This document shows, in pieces, positions 34,405 through 43,300 of a DNA stretch of 64,000 bases. The position numbers and the translations under genes are program-made. Location: NCBI GenBank assembly GCA_016705545.1, contig JADIYA010000001.1:434001-498000 (forward strand), written 5' to 3'. The notes under the pieces were generated by a model that had not been told where the DNA came from, made no database searches, and saw only the letters and a list, made by a program, of their open reading frames with translations. How positions within the stretch are numbered: the stretch's first letter is position 1; each line of letters starts with the position of its first letter. This DNA comes from Flavobacteriales bacterium. Its GTDB lineage: Bacteria; Bacteroidota; Bacteroidia; Flavobacteriales_F; PHOS-HE28.

Positions 34405-37400
34405 CTAGAAGTTCTGCAGGTCCAAGGGGCGCAGCACGCCGAACCACTTGAGCACCTTCTCGCCCACGTTGGGCACCTCGATGTGACAGATGTACACGCC
34501 GCCGGCGATGGGAATGGAATTGGAGTTCTTCAGGTCCCAATCCAGATAAGTGAGCGTGTTGTCCTTCCGGTACTTGCGTACCAAGGTGCCATTCACCGTG
34601 AAGATCGAGATCGTGCAGACTGGAGGGAGATTGATGAACTTCACCCGGTTGTCAAGGCGTGAGGTCTCATACCCGCTGAACGCATAGTACGGGTTGGGCA
34701 CGATGTTGATCTTATCGAGGAACTCATCGGCCACGCTCGCCACGTTCGTCTGCACGGCGTATTCACCGGTGCCGAAAGCGTAGAGCGGCAATCCGTTATT
34801 GAGCGCGGGCGTGATGGGCGCGGGGCTGCCATTGTAATCCGTATAGGCCTGGTAAGGCTTACGCACGTTGAGGCGGATCCGCACATCGGTAGCCATGAAC
34901 TCCGCTCCGGGGATGAGCATGGCGCTGCCCACCCACGCCACAGCACGCAAGGCGGTGGTGCGCGCTGCACCAGTGCTCGCCAATCCATCACGGATGCCTT
35001 GGCCATCGTCATAGGGGCCTATGCGCGTGGGTTGCCCGCTCTGACGCCGGTCGTTCTTGAAGACATAGATCCAGTGCCCGCCGCCGAAGAAGGGGTTGGG
35101 TATCTCGCCTTGAGGTGCCGGTAGCACGAACTGGTCGTTCGGGTTCCAGACCATGTCCCTGCCGATGGAACCACCCCAGAAGCTGTTCTCACCGAAAGCC
35201 ATGTTCAACCGCTCACCGGTCTCCAGATCGATTGCATAGCCGGGGAACCAGCCCATGCCGTTGGCGTTGATGAACTCCGCCTCAGCCACGTTGCAGCCCG
35301 GGTCGCCGGGTTTCAGGCCATTCTTGTCAACGCTGGCTTGGCCGCGAGGGAAGAGCTTCTGAACGCCCCCGACGGACACCGTGCCTGTATCCTGCTCAAG
35401 CACTGGAACACGGCTCCACTTGCTCTTGTCCTTCGTGATCACCACCTGGACACTTGGAGTCTCGTTGATCTTGGCCAGTGTATTCGCCTGCTGACCATCA
35501 GGGGTTGCACCTGGCTGGAAGCGTGCGCCGCCCACCAAGGGCCACGGGGCCCATGTGCCGCTCAGGATCTTCTCGTAGGCCTGGGTCACGTTATCGTCTA
35601 TGCCCGGGCGATCGGAGTAGGTGGGCGGGGTCACCACATCATCAATGAAGCTGCCGGAGCGTATCCAGTTGAACGCTGAGACGCCCTCGGCATCCGGCAC
35701 CCCGGTGAACCACGCCTTCGAGGGATCATCAAAGGTGATGGCGCCTCCTATCGGTTCGGTGTAATTCCCATCGAAATATGCTTGACCAATGGCTACGGAG
35801 ATTCCGAACTCAGGGAAGATCTGCTCGTAGTCGATATTGATCGCACGATGCGATGGGATCACCTGGCCGGTGGTCACGTTCTTCAGGTACCAATACGCGT
35901 CATCAAGGTCGCCAGGGGTAATGCTATCCTGAAACCAAACCTCGAAGCGAGCATCCGGCACTTTCAACGGATCCACGATGCGCACGTTGATCGGTGCAAG
36001 CCCGCGCTTATAAACCAATTCATCCTTGCGCCATGGGAAGCCGCTCATGATGGCGTTCTCGGTGGCTGGTTCGATGTCCAACTCGAGGTTGCCATTGCCT
36101 TGTCCTTCGAGGCGCGTCACCTGCGGGGCGTCGTCAAAACCGGAATTCTGTCCGGTTCCAAAGGCCTCGGGCCCGGGTTTGTGCGGAATGCCAACGTAGC
36201 TGCGGATGGAACCGAATGCTGCCTTCCGGCCCGCCACGTAGGGGAAAGCCTGGCCAGTGCCCTCCGCGAGGTCGTACTCCGCGTAGTTATTGTACCCGTA
36301 GGCGACGGCGATGTAGTAGTAACTCTTGAAGTTCACCAGGCGTGGGTCACCTTGTGCGAACTTGTCCGTTGTGACTCGGATGGCATGGCGCACTCCAGCG
36401 TCAGCCCCATTCACCATTTCGGTCGGCACCGCCAGTTGGATGGCAGGGTCGTAAGGGAAGTTCACGATCTGGCCAATGCCATCCTCAAGATCGCCTTGGT
36501 ACACCAAGCGCGCGAGTTCCACATTATCCAAGTCGGATACGCTAGCGTCGGCGTTCTTCATCTGGTACACCTTGTACCCCTGGAAGCGGTAGTAACGGTC
36601 GTAAGGAGGGCCGCCACCGCCATCGTTGAGCGGAATGATGGGATCGAGTTCCTCATAGCCCAGGTTCTCGTTGTTGCTGCCCTCCGGATTGACCAGGTAC
36701 AGGATCAACTCCCGATCCAGTTCGCGGATGCTCAGGTCCGGTGCATCAGGACCATCCAGGATCTTGAAGCAGTTATCGAAGAGGGCCTGTGCCTTATCAT
36801 CAGCCACGCGCAAGGGTTCCAGGCTGTTGATGGCGCCGCCTACAGGAGAACGCGCATACACCACACCAACGGTGATGTTGTTGAACGCGCCAGGCTCGAG
36901 GGTGAAAGGACCAGCGCTCTGCACGAAGCGGCGATCCACGAACGTGCGGTCATCATCAGACCAGGAGCCCTGCGGAACGCAATTGGTGCCCCAACCCACC
37001 GGGTCGGTATCGCCGGGGAACATGTAAAAGGTGCGCACGCCATTGCCCGAGGCATCGAATCCGTTTCCGCCGTGCGTCATGGGCACGCCGTTCTTCCAAA
37101 TGCTGCGGAGGTAGTTGTAGTAGTGTGCGGCCACGCTGGGGTCGGTCACGTTGGCATTGGGCGCTTCCCGGTTGAAGTACAGGAAGGCGCGCATGCCGAA
37201 GCGCTCGTTGTCGGGAATGCCGTCTCCGTATCCGATGCCGATGCCGCGATAGGGAATACCGTTCTGCGCCTGGGCCGTAAGGCAATCGAAATTCTCCAAG
37301 TAGCTGGCCGGTCCGGGATTGTCCACGCCGTCATTGTCCTGAAAAGGGCCTTCGAAGAAATCGACGCCGATTGCTGGCGGGGGTGGCGAAGGGCCGCCAT

Positions 37401-38475
37401 AACCGATAGCGCCCAAGCAGCCTTCGTCCACATCGTCCCAGTTATAGATGTAGCCTAAGCCACGGCGCACATCGCAGCCGGTGAAATCGTCGTTGGAGCA
37501 TCCGAGGTCGGCATCCACGAAGTGGCCGAAATAGGTGTTGGTGAGCGTTTGCGACGCCCAATTGATGACCGTGTAGTTGTAGAAGGTCATGTTGTTGATC
37601 TCGTTGTTCGAGCTGAAGGCGAAGGCCTGCGCTCGCACTTCGAGGCCGATCGGCTGGCCCTGGGTCTCGGTGTGTGCGTCGCCCTTGTCGTTGAACACCC
37701 ACCAGATGTTGAAGTCGCCGAAGAGCGGAACAGGGTCCTCGCGGCGCTTGTTCTTGCAGTCCTCAACCGTCAGGTCGAAGCCGTAATCGGGATAATCGCC
37801 GTCGTAAGGATTGTACTGGCCATCCTCGTTGTAGTCGAGGAAAGGCGCGATGTAGAGATCCTGACCGGCTTCCACATCACCGATAGCAGGCCATTGCAGG
37901 AAAGAAGTGGGCACCGAATACCCGTTGGGGAACACCTCTGTCAGGTCGCACTCAGGGTCTTCGCTGCAACGGATCCATTGCAAGTGGGTCTCAGCCTCTG
38001 CACGCTGCGTAGTCCAGAACTTATCATAAGCCTGGCAGACATCAGGCGTCACGCTGGCATCGGTGCGGTTCAGCGGACCAGGCCAGAAGTCGTTACCGTT
38101 CGCCCGGTACAGAACCGCAGCCAAGCGCAACTGGCCGGCCGAGGAAAGGCCACCCATCCAAAGGCCGCCAGCATAGATGGCGTTCGCGCCGCTGAAGTCC
38201 TCCGTTTTGGGCACCTCGTAGCCAGAACGGGCGCTGCCGCCGCGACGGGTCCAGAGGTTGCCGCCGTTCTCGATCACCGCGCGCACATTGTTATAGGCGA
38301 GCTGCGTGACCTGTGTGGCGGGCGAGCACGCGCCGGCTTTCGGCGCGCCCTGTGACCTCACTTGCTGCGTCGACCCCGTGTTGCCTATGGGGCCGGCGGC
38401 CCATGCCAACAGGCAGAGGGGCGCAGCAAGGCTCAGAGCGAAGGTTCTGGTGGTTGCTCTTTGTAGGCCTTTCAT
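34405..38475 (-). CDS. Giant exported protein with T9SS-sorting-like C-terminus
   Basis: This is a 1356-residue protein. The N-terminus has a signal peptide (about 1-27). The next region contains ANAIYAGGLWMGGL, LRLAAVLYRANGNDFWPGPL and CQAYDKFW, a signature shared by large Bacteroidota surface proteins. The middle is long, acidic and rich in Asp/Gly/Asn-Pro phrases (DYNEDGQYNPYDGDYPDYG) typical of calcium-stabilised extracellular folds. The C-terminus (about 1255-1356) has INIVPNPYYAFSGY, CTISIFTVNGTLVRKY and PIAGGVYICHIEVP, a FlgD/Ig-like sorting-domain pattern. It lies between a TonB receptor (20 nt upstream) and a PorV-like gene (25 nt downstream). The function is unknown; it may be a secreted or surface-anchored partner of the receptor. 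Confidence 0.82.
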   Translation of the reverse strand: MKGLQRATTRTFALSLAAPLCLLAWAAGPIGNTGSTQQVRSQGAPKAGACSPATQVTQLAYNNVRAVIENGGNLWTRRGGSARSGYEVPKTEDFSGANAIYAGGLWMGGLSSAGQLRLAAVLYRANGNDFWPGPLNRTDASVTPDVCQAYDKFWTTQRAEAETHLQWIRCSEDPECDLTEVFPNGYSVPTSFLQWPAIGDVEAGQDLYIAPFLDYNEDGQYNPYDGDYPDYGFDLTVEDCKNKRREDPVPLFGDFNIWWVFNDKGDAHTETQGQPIGLEVRAQAFAFSSNNEINNMTFYNYTVINWASQTLTNTYFGHFVDADLGCSNDDFTGCDVRRGLGYIYNWDDVDEGCLGAIGYGGPSPPPPAIGVDFFEGPFQDNDGVDNPGPASYLENFDCLTAQAQNGIPYRGIGIGYGDGIPDNERFGMRAFLYFNREAPNANVTDPSVAAHYYNYLRSIWKNGVPMTHGGNGFDASGNGVRTFYMFPGDTDPVGWGTNCVPQGSWSDDDRTFVDRRFVQSAGPFTLEPGAFNNITVGVVYARSPVGGAINSLEPLRVADDKAQALFDNCFKILDGPDAPDLSIRELDRELILYLVNPEGSNNENLGYEELDPIIPLNDGGGGPPYDRYYRFQGYKVYQMKNADASVSDLDNVELARLVYQGDLEDGIGQIVNFPYDPAIQLAVPTEMVNGADAGVRHAIRVTTDKFAQGDPRLVNFKSYYYIAVAYGYNNYAEYDLAEGTGQAFPYVAGRKAAFGSIRSYVGIPHKPGPEAFGTGQNSGFDDAPQVTRLEGQGNGNLELDIEPATENAIMSGFPWRKDELVYKRGLAPINVRIVDPLKVPDARFEVWFQDSITPGDLDDAYWYLKNVTTGQVIPSHRAINIDYEQIFPEFGISVAIGQAYFDGNYTEPIGGAITFDDPSKAWFTGVPDAEGVSAFNWIRSGSFIDDVVTPPTYSDRPGIDDNVTQAYEKILSGTWAPWPLVGGARFQPGATPDGQQANTLAKINETPSVQVVITKDKSKWSRVPVLEQDTGTVSVGGVQKLFPRGQASVDKNGLKPGDPGCNVAEAEFINANGMGWFPGYAIDLETGERLNMAFGENSFWGGSIGRDMVWNPNDQFVLPAPQGEIPNPFFGGGHWIYVFKNDRRQSGQPTRIGPYDDGQGIRDGLASTGAARTTALRAVAWVGSAMLIPGAEFMATDVRIRLNVRKPYQAYTDYNGSPAPITPALNNGLPLYAFGTGEYAVQTNVASVADEFLDKINIVPNPYYAFSGYETSRLDNRVKFINLPPVCTISIFTVNGTLVRKYRKDNTLTYLDWDLKNSNSIPIAGGVYICHIEVPNVGEKVLKWFGVLRPLDLQNF

Positions 38476-38495
38476 GGTTGTGCGTGTTCAGATGA

Positions 38496-41400
38496 CTAGA
38501 AGCTCAGGCGCAGGCCCAAGCGGATGGTACGTGGAGCGCCGAAGTTGCCAGGCGCGTTGTTCTTTACGGTGTACAGGTCGCGGTACGCATCGGGATCGGT
38601 CTGCGTCCGGTCGGTGAGCTGGGCCAGGTATCCGTCGTTGTCAGGAGAACCCGTGTAGCGGTACACGCCGGTGATGTTCTCCGTGTTGAACACGTTGGTG
38701 ATCAGCAGGTACACGTTCAGGTCTGCGCTCTTGGCCTTGTCGCCGTCCTTGCCCTTGAAGGTGAGCGGGATGTCGCGGTCGATCTGCATGTCGGTGGTGA
38801 ACTGCCACGGCAAGCGCGCGCCGTTGAGTGTGCCATCGAGGCGGTGGTTGCTGGCGCCGGTGGCCTCGCTCACAACCTGCGAGCTGCGGCTGTATGGCGT
38901 GCCGCTGCCAAGGATGGTCACCGCATTGGCGCCCATGCCTTGGAAGATGGGCTTGCCGAAGACCATCGGGCCGTTGTAGTCCTTGCCGCGGCCATAGCGG
39001 AAGTCGATGGTGGTCTGGAAGCGGTGGCGCTGATCGAAGTCGAGCGGTGAGATGGTGCGCAGGTTGGCCTGGCCGCTGTTGATCAGGTTGATGCCGGTGT
39101 TGGGGCCAGAGCCCGTGCCATCGGCGAATTGCAGTGTGTAGCTGGCGCGCATCCACACGTTACCGGTACGGCGCAGGTCGAAGGTCGTTGTGAAGCCCTT
39201 GACGGTGCCGAAATCGAAGTTGTCATAAGTCCGGTAATCACGCGGCCAGGCATTCAGCACGTTGCGCACCGTGATTTGATCGCGGAGCTCACGATAGAAT
39301 GCGGCGATCTTCAGCGAAGAGGCCTTGCCCAGCACCTGCTGGAAGCCCAATTCATAGTCGATGGTCTTGGTAGGCTTCAGGTTCGGGTTGTTCAGCACCG
39401 GGTTGTCGTTCTCGATGTAGGCGTAGCTCACCAGGTCGCCGCGGCTCTGCCCGGCATTGGGACGTTGGGTAAGCACATCGTAGTGCGCGAAGAACACGGC
39501 CTCATCGCTGATCGGGAATGAGAAGGCCACGCGGGGCATCACGTTCACCACGGGCTTGTAGTCCGCGAATGCGGAGCGGCTCAAAGGCGAATCGCCGTCC
39601 AGGTCGCTACGGTCATCGCCGCCGATCAAATACGGCCGAATGCGGCCCCCTTGCTGGATCGAGTTCCCATCGCTGAGCTCGGTGCCGCTTGCGCTGTACC
39701 AGGTATCGCCATCGCGGTAGCCTTTCACCGTATTCGGGTCATCGTAGTCGTCCACGTACACCACGAAGTCCTCTCCGATGTTGCTCGGGCGACTCGCGAG
39801 CTGCTGCTGGAGTCCGGAAGAGGGCACAGCATCGCCGGCCTTGTAGGCATCACGCCAGAGGTACTTGTCCTTGAGCACGTTCTGGTTCGCATCGTAGCGA
39901 TCCACCCGCACGCCCACATTGAAGATGATATCGTCGAAAGCGAACTTGTCCATCACGTAGCCGGCCATGTAGATCGGCTGGAAGGGCGCTTGGGCGCGGG
40001 TATTCACCCCGCGGTCATCCTTCTGCGTGAAGAAATCGTCGAAGCTGGGCTTGCGGGTGAGCTTGTTGCCGAGGTAATCGTAGCCCACATAGCTCACCAA
40101 GGTGCTGTTGCCGGCGTTGATCAGCTCATCCGGCTCGAACATGTCGAGGGTAAAGACGCTGGGGTCGAGGGCATCAATATCGATGTAGTCAAGCCCTGTG
40201 CGATCGAGGCCCAGCGCGCTTCGCAGGTTACCGCTGAAGAACTTGAAGGCATCAGCGCTGAAGAGGCGGTCGTAGTAATGGAAGGGGAAGGGGCTGTTCG
40301 GCAGCTGCACGATTGCGCTTGGTGGCAGCGAATCACCCACGAAGTTCTCGAGGTGGAAGTTGGCCAAGCCGCGCGCGCGTGTCCAAAGGCCCACTGGGGA
40401 GAGGTCGTAGCGGCGCTGGGTGAGCTGCTCATACTCGATGCCCACCATTACGGCGTGCTGACCGATATCGGCGCTGCCCACTGCGGTGAAACGCACCTGC
40501 TCATTGAGGCGCTTGCGGAACTCGGCGCCATTGGGGTCATCAATGAAGCCGGGGTTGTTCCACATCTGGTAAAGGCTCACAGGCCGGTTGCCGTTGAGCA
40601 ATACACCCCGTCGTTGCACCTCGATGAGGTCCTGGTAATAGCCGACATAAGGGCCACCATCGATCTGCGCCCCGAAGAGCGCCGGAATGGGGAATTGCTC
40701 CCGCGGCAAGGCATTGAAGTAATAGTTGTCGAATGCGGCGAGGTAGGGATTCTGCGTGCCTGGAGAGAAGGTGACCAGGGTATCGCGCTCTCCTACCTGC
40801 ACCCAACGGCTGCCGCGCAGCTCGAACTGAGGGGCGCGGTAAGTGGTGAAGCGGCCCACGTAGCCGTAGTCGAACAAGCGATCGCCGTGCACGAAGTCCT
40901 GCACATTGTTCTGGTAGCGGCTATAGTCGAATTGCAAGCTGTAGAACGCGTTCTTGATCGTGCTCTTCTTCTCTTCCTCGGAAGTGCGGTTGGTGAAGCG
41001 CTGCGTGTACTTAATGAAGGCCCTCCAGCTCAGCTCCTTGGTGCGCACATTGCGCTCGGGGTTGAGCAAAGAGTTGTTTCGGTTATAGGATTGCCGGTTG
41101 CTGTAATCGAGCGAGCCGCCCATTGTGAGCTGAACGTTCTGCGTGGTGGCGATATCGATCTTGCCGGAAGCCGTGTAGATCACCTCACCGGCATTCTGCC
41201 GCGTTGGGATCGACTCGATATCACTGGTGCGAAGGAATTCGGTGCGGTTCACCAACGCCACGTCGCCACCGGTGGAAAGCACCTGTCCGGGATTGGCCTC
41301 GATGCCATCGCGCACATCCCGGCGCACGCGCACGTCGCCGATATAGCTCGGGCCATTGTCCACCACATTGGTGTACTGGCCGCTGAGGAAGAAACCGATC

Positions 41401-42263
41401 AGGGGTTTGCTCCTGTTGCCCAAGCTGTCCTTACGGAACAGCAGTGGCCCGCTCACGCTCGCTTCCACTTGGTTGAAGGCGAACTTATCGAGACCGATGA
41501 TATCCGTGATGTCCTTACCCACTTTGAAGCCTGAGGTAAGGTATTCCGCCCCGCCGAAGAATTGCCGGCTTGGACCACGCGTGGTGATATTGATCAGGCC
41601 ACCGGTCACGTCGCCATAGTTGGCGGGTACGCCACCCGTGATCACCTGAACCTCTTCAATGGCGCCCTTGGGCAGGCCCGTGCCAGCGCCAGCGGGCACT
41701 TTCACCCCGTCGATGTAGTAGTAGGTGGCCTCTGTGCGCGCCCCACGGATGGAGATGCCGCCTCCGGTGCCCGCGTCACTGGCGCCCGCCACGGTGGTGG
41801 CGATGCTGGCCGCGCTACGTCCGGGCATCTTGGCGATGTCCTCGCGGGTAACGGTCCCTCCAGAGGCGCCACCGTCCTTATTGATCAGCGGCACGGTGTA
41901 TTGCACCACCTCGAACTCCTTGAGCTCGATGCCGGCATTGAGCTGGATATTGAGGAAGGTGATGGTGTTGCTGTTCACGACGACGCCAGCGTTCTTGTAG
42001 GGCTGGTATCCCACATAGCTCACCACCACATCGTAGGTGCCGGGATCAATCGGCTTGATGAAGTAGTTGCCATCGAAGTCAGTGGCACCGCCCGTGACCT
42101 GTGACCCGCGGTTCTCCACCACGATGTTCACGAACGGCAGCGGTTCGCCGGTCTTCTTATCGGTGATCTTGCCCTTCAGGCTCCCTGCGCCCACTTGGGC
42201 GAGCGCTGGAGCAGCTGCGATGAAACAAAGGGCGATTGCGGTGGATAGCCTTCTCACCATCAA
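38496..42263 (-). CDS. Large TonB-dependent receptor
   Basis: This is a 1255-residue outer-membrane receptor. It has a signal peptide (1-22), a CarboxypepD_reg-like domain (24-110, GSLKGKITDKKTGEPLPFVNI) and a plug (about 120-245) with the lines EDIAKMPGRSAASI, GISIRGARTEATYYYIDGV and EEVQVITGGVPANYGDVTGG. A long barrel ends RTIRLGLRLSF, the classic C-terminal phenylalanine. At 1255 residues it is longer than usual, with large extracellular loops. It heads the operon with the giant exported protein and the PorV-like barrel. No SusD is nearby. The substrate is unknown. Confidence 0.9.
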   Translation of the reverse strand: MMVRRLSTAIALCFIAAAPALAQVGAGSLKGKITDKKTGEPLPFVNIVVENRGSQVTGGATDFDGNYFIKPIDPGTYDVVVSYVGYQPYKNAGVVVNSNTITFLNIQLNAGIELKEFEVVQYTVPLINKDGGASGGTVTREDIAKMPGRSAASIATTVAGASDAGTGGGISIRGARTEATYYYIDGVKVPAGAGTGLPKGAIEEVQVITGGVPANYGDVTGGLINITTRGPSRQFFGGAEYLTSGFKVGKDITDIIGLDKFAFNQVEASVSGPLLFRKDSLGNRSKPLIGFFLSGQYTNVVDNGPSYIGDVRVRRDVRDGIEANPGQVLSTGGDVALVNRTEFLRTSDIESIPTRQNAGEVIYTASGKIDIATTQNVQLTMGGSLDYSNRQSYNRNNSLLNPERNVRTKELSWRAFIKYTQRFTNRTSEEEKKSTIKNAFYSLQFDYSRYQNNVQDFVHGDRLFDYGYVGRFTTYRAPQFELRGSRWVQVGERDTLVTFSPGTQNPYLAAFDNYYFNALPREQFPIPALFGAQIDGGPYVGYYQDLIEVQRRGVLLNGNRPVSLYQMWNNPGFIDDPNGAEFRKRLNEQVRFTAVGSADIGQHAVMVGIEYEQLTQRRYDLSPVGLWTRARGLANFHLENFVGDSLPPSAIVQLPNSPFPFHYYDRLFSADAFKFFSGNLRSALGLDRTGLDYIDIDALDPSVFTLDMFEPDELINAGNSTLVSYVGYDYLGNKLTRKPSFDDFFTQKDDRGVNTRAQAPFQPIYMAGYVMDKFAFDDIIFNVGVRVDRYDANQNVLKDKYLWRDAYKAGDAVPSSGLQQQLASRPSNIGEDFVVYVDDYDDPNTVKGYRDGDTWYSASGTELSDGNSIQQGGRIRPYLIGGDDRSDLDGDSPLSRSAFADYKPVVNVMPRVAFSFPISDEAVFFAHYDVLTQRPNAGQSRGDLVSYAYIENDNPVLNNPNLKPTKTIDYELGFQQVLGKASSLKIAAFYRELRDQITVRNVLNAWPRDYRTYDNFDFGTVKGFTTTFDLRRTGNVWMRASYTLQFADGTGSGPNTGINLINSGQANLRTISPLDFDQRHRFQTTIDFRYGRGKDYNGPMVFGKPIFQGMGANAVTILGSGTPYSRSSQVVSEATGASNHRLDGTLNGARLPWQFTTDMQIDRDIPLTFKGKDGDKAKSADLNVYLLITNVFNTENITGVYRYTGSPDNDGYLAQLTDRTQTDPDAYRDLYTVKNNAPGNFGAPRTIRLGLRLSF

Positions 42264-42504
42264 CGGTCAGGTTTTACGTTCTTCAGGACTTTGCGACGAG
42301 AGGGCGCTAAACTATACGCTGCGTTCAAATAACCGCTGCTCCCGGTTAATTGCCGGTTGTCACCGATCGGGGAGCGGCGGTCGTTGCGCTTGGCTTCGGC
42401 GCCCCAGAGGTCGGGTGGCAGGGTCACGGAACCAATGTAGGGGCCACGCATGCAGCTGCGATATGAACCATCCGCCAACAACAGCGGGTTCTATACAGGT
42501 TCAG
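42264..42504. other. Intergenic region upstream of the large TonB receptor
   Basis: This 241-nt stretch must hold the promoter of the three-gene minus-strand operon. A minus-strand segment TATAGTTTAG near 42309-42318 is A/T-rich in an otherwise GC-rich context and is a candidate -10/-7 region, with TTATTTG a little further upstream; their spacing is not the standard 19 nt. A 73-codon minus-strand frame here is not supported. Confidence 0.3.
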
Positions 42505-42804
42505 CTAGCGCTTCCTCCTGAACAAGCGCGCGGGCCAAGGATCCCGGTGCCTGCCCGGGCCATGACGGTCGGCCCTGCGGGCGTGCTTCTTCATGCGCTT
42601 CTGGGTGCCTTTGTCCTGTAGGCCCAAATGCCGCTTCCGATTCTCCTTGTCCTGCCTAGCCTTCTCCTTCTTTTCCTCTTTCGCTTTCTGGGCCAGGATC
42701 TTCTCCTGCTTGCGCTGGCTGATGCCTTCGTCCTGCGCCAAGACCGGAGTGGCTCCGGAAATCGTCAGGACGAGGATGATTGAGCGTAACAAGACGGGGC
42801 GCAT
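42505..42804 (-). CDS. Small secreted basic hypothetical protein
   Basis: This is a 99-residue protein with a clear signal peptide (residues 1-24, ILVLTISGATPVLAQ). The mature part is highly charged: an alternating Lys/Glu/Gln helix (KQEKILAQKAKEEKKEKARQ) and an Arg/His-rich tail ending FRRKR. It may be a helical basic protein of the envelope. No family is recognised. It is separated from the TonB operon by 241 nt and is divergent from the Rieske-like gene. Confidence 0.6.
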   Translation of the reverse strand: MRPVLLRSIILVLTISGATPVLAQDEGISQRKQEKILAQKAKEEKKEKARQDKENRKRHLGLQDKGTQKRMKKHARRADRHGPGRHRDPWPARLFRRKR

Positions 42805-42840
42805 CGCGCAAGTTTACGGCCGGTCGGTCGGGGCATGGGC

Positions 42841-42848
42841 TACTTTCG
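42841..42848 (+). promoter_or_regulatory. Putative -7 promoter box TACTTTCG
   Basis: TACTTTCGCGG lies 16 nt before the ATG of the Rieske-like lipoprotein and supports that start over longer frames. The transcript would be nearly leaderless. Confidence 0.5.
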
Positions 42849-42856
42849 CGGTCGTC

Positions 42857-43294
42857 ATGCGCCAAGCATCCGTACTCCCTTACCTGGTGCTCGCTGGCAT
42901 GGGCATGCTAGCCATGGCATCATCCTGCCGGAAGCCCACCACAGGCGGGGTGCCGCCGGTCTCGGTCGATATCAGCATCAATGTGAACAATCCCGCTTAT
43001 GCGGACCTCGCGGTGACCGGGGGCTGGCTCTACCTCAGCGGCGGTTCCCAAGGGCTCATCGTTTACCGGAGCGGCCCCTCAGATTTCGTAGCGCTCGACC
43101 GGCACTGCACCTATCAGACGGCGAACCTCTGCCGTGTGCATGTTGACAGCAGCCAAGTGATCGCGCGCGATACCACGTGCTGCGGCTCCGCTTTCCTGAT
43201 CACCGACGGCAGCTTGGTACAAGGGCCGGCAGCGCTGAACCTGCAGCGCTACAGCACTTCCTTCAACGGCACGGTCCTGCGGATCTTCAACTGA
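42857..43294 (+). CDS. Rieske-like lipoprotein with altered cluster ligands
   Basis: This is a 145-residue lipoprotein with a lipobox cysteine at residue 24 (AMASSC). The rest has Rieske-fold features: LIVYRSGPSDFVALDRHCTY (C84) and DTTCCGSAFLITDGSLVQGPA (C108, C109), where a classical protein would have C-x-H and C-x-C-H-G-S-x-F. Here the first histidine is Tyr86, the second cysteine position is Thr106 and the second histidine is Cys109, so a normal 2Fe-2S cluster is unlikely. C84, C92, C108 and C109 could form a different metal site or disulfides. The longer frame back to 42593 runs over the opposite-strand gene. It is convergent with the TonB gene 6 nt away. Confidence 0.75.
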   Translation: MRQASVLPYLVLAGMGMLAMASSCRKPTTGGVPPVSVDISINVNNPAYADLAVTGGWLYLSGGSQGLIVYRSGPSDFVALDRHCTYQTANLCRVHVDSSQVIARDTTCCGSAFLITDGSLVQGPAALNLQRYSTSFNGTVLRIFN

Positions 43295-43300
43295 AGGAGC

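Noticed and set aside
35782..37458. A 558-codon plus-strand frame opposite the giant exported protein
   Set aside because: Antisense shadow; the minus-strand gene has a signal peptide, family motifs and operon spacing.
39651..41534. A 627-codon plus-strand frame opposite the large TonB receptor
   Set aside because: Shadow frame of a high-GC gene; no domain and no promoter-like box.
42260..42481. A 73-codon minus-strand frame upstream of the large TonB receptor
   Set aside because: No signal peptide or known motif, and it overlaps the start of the receptor gene. More likely the upstream regulatory region.
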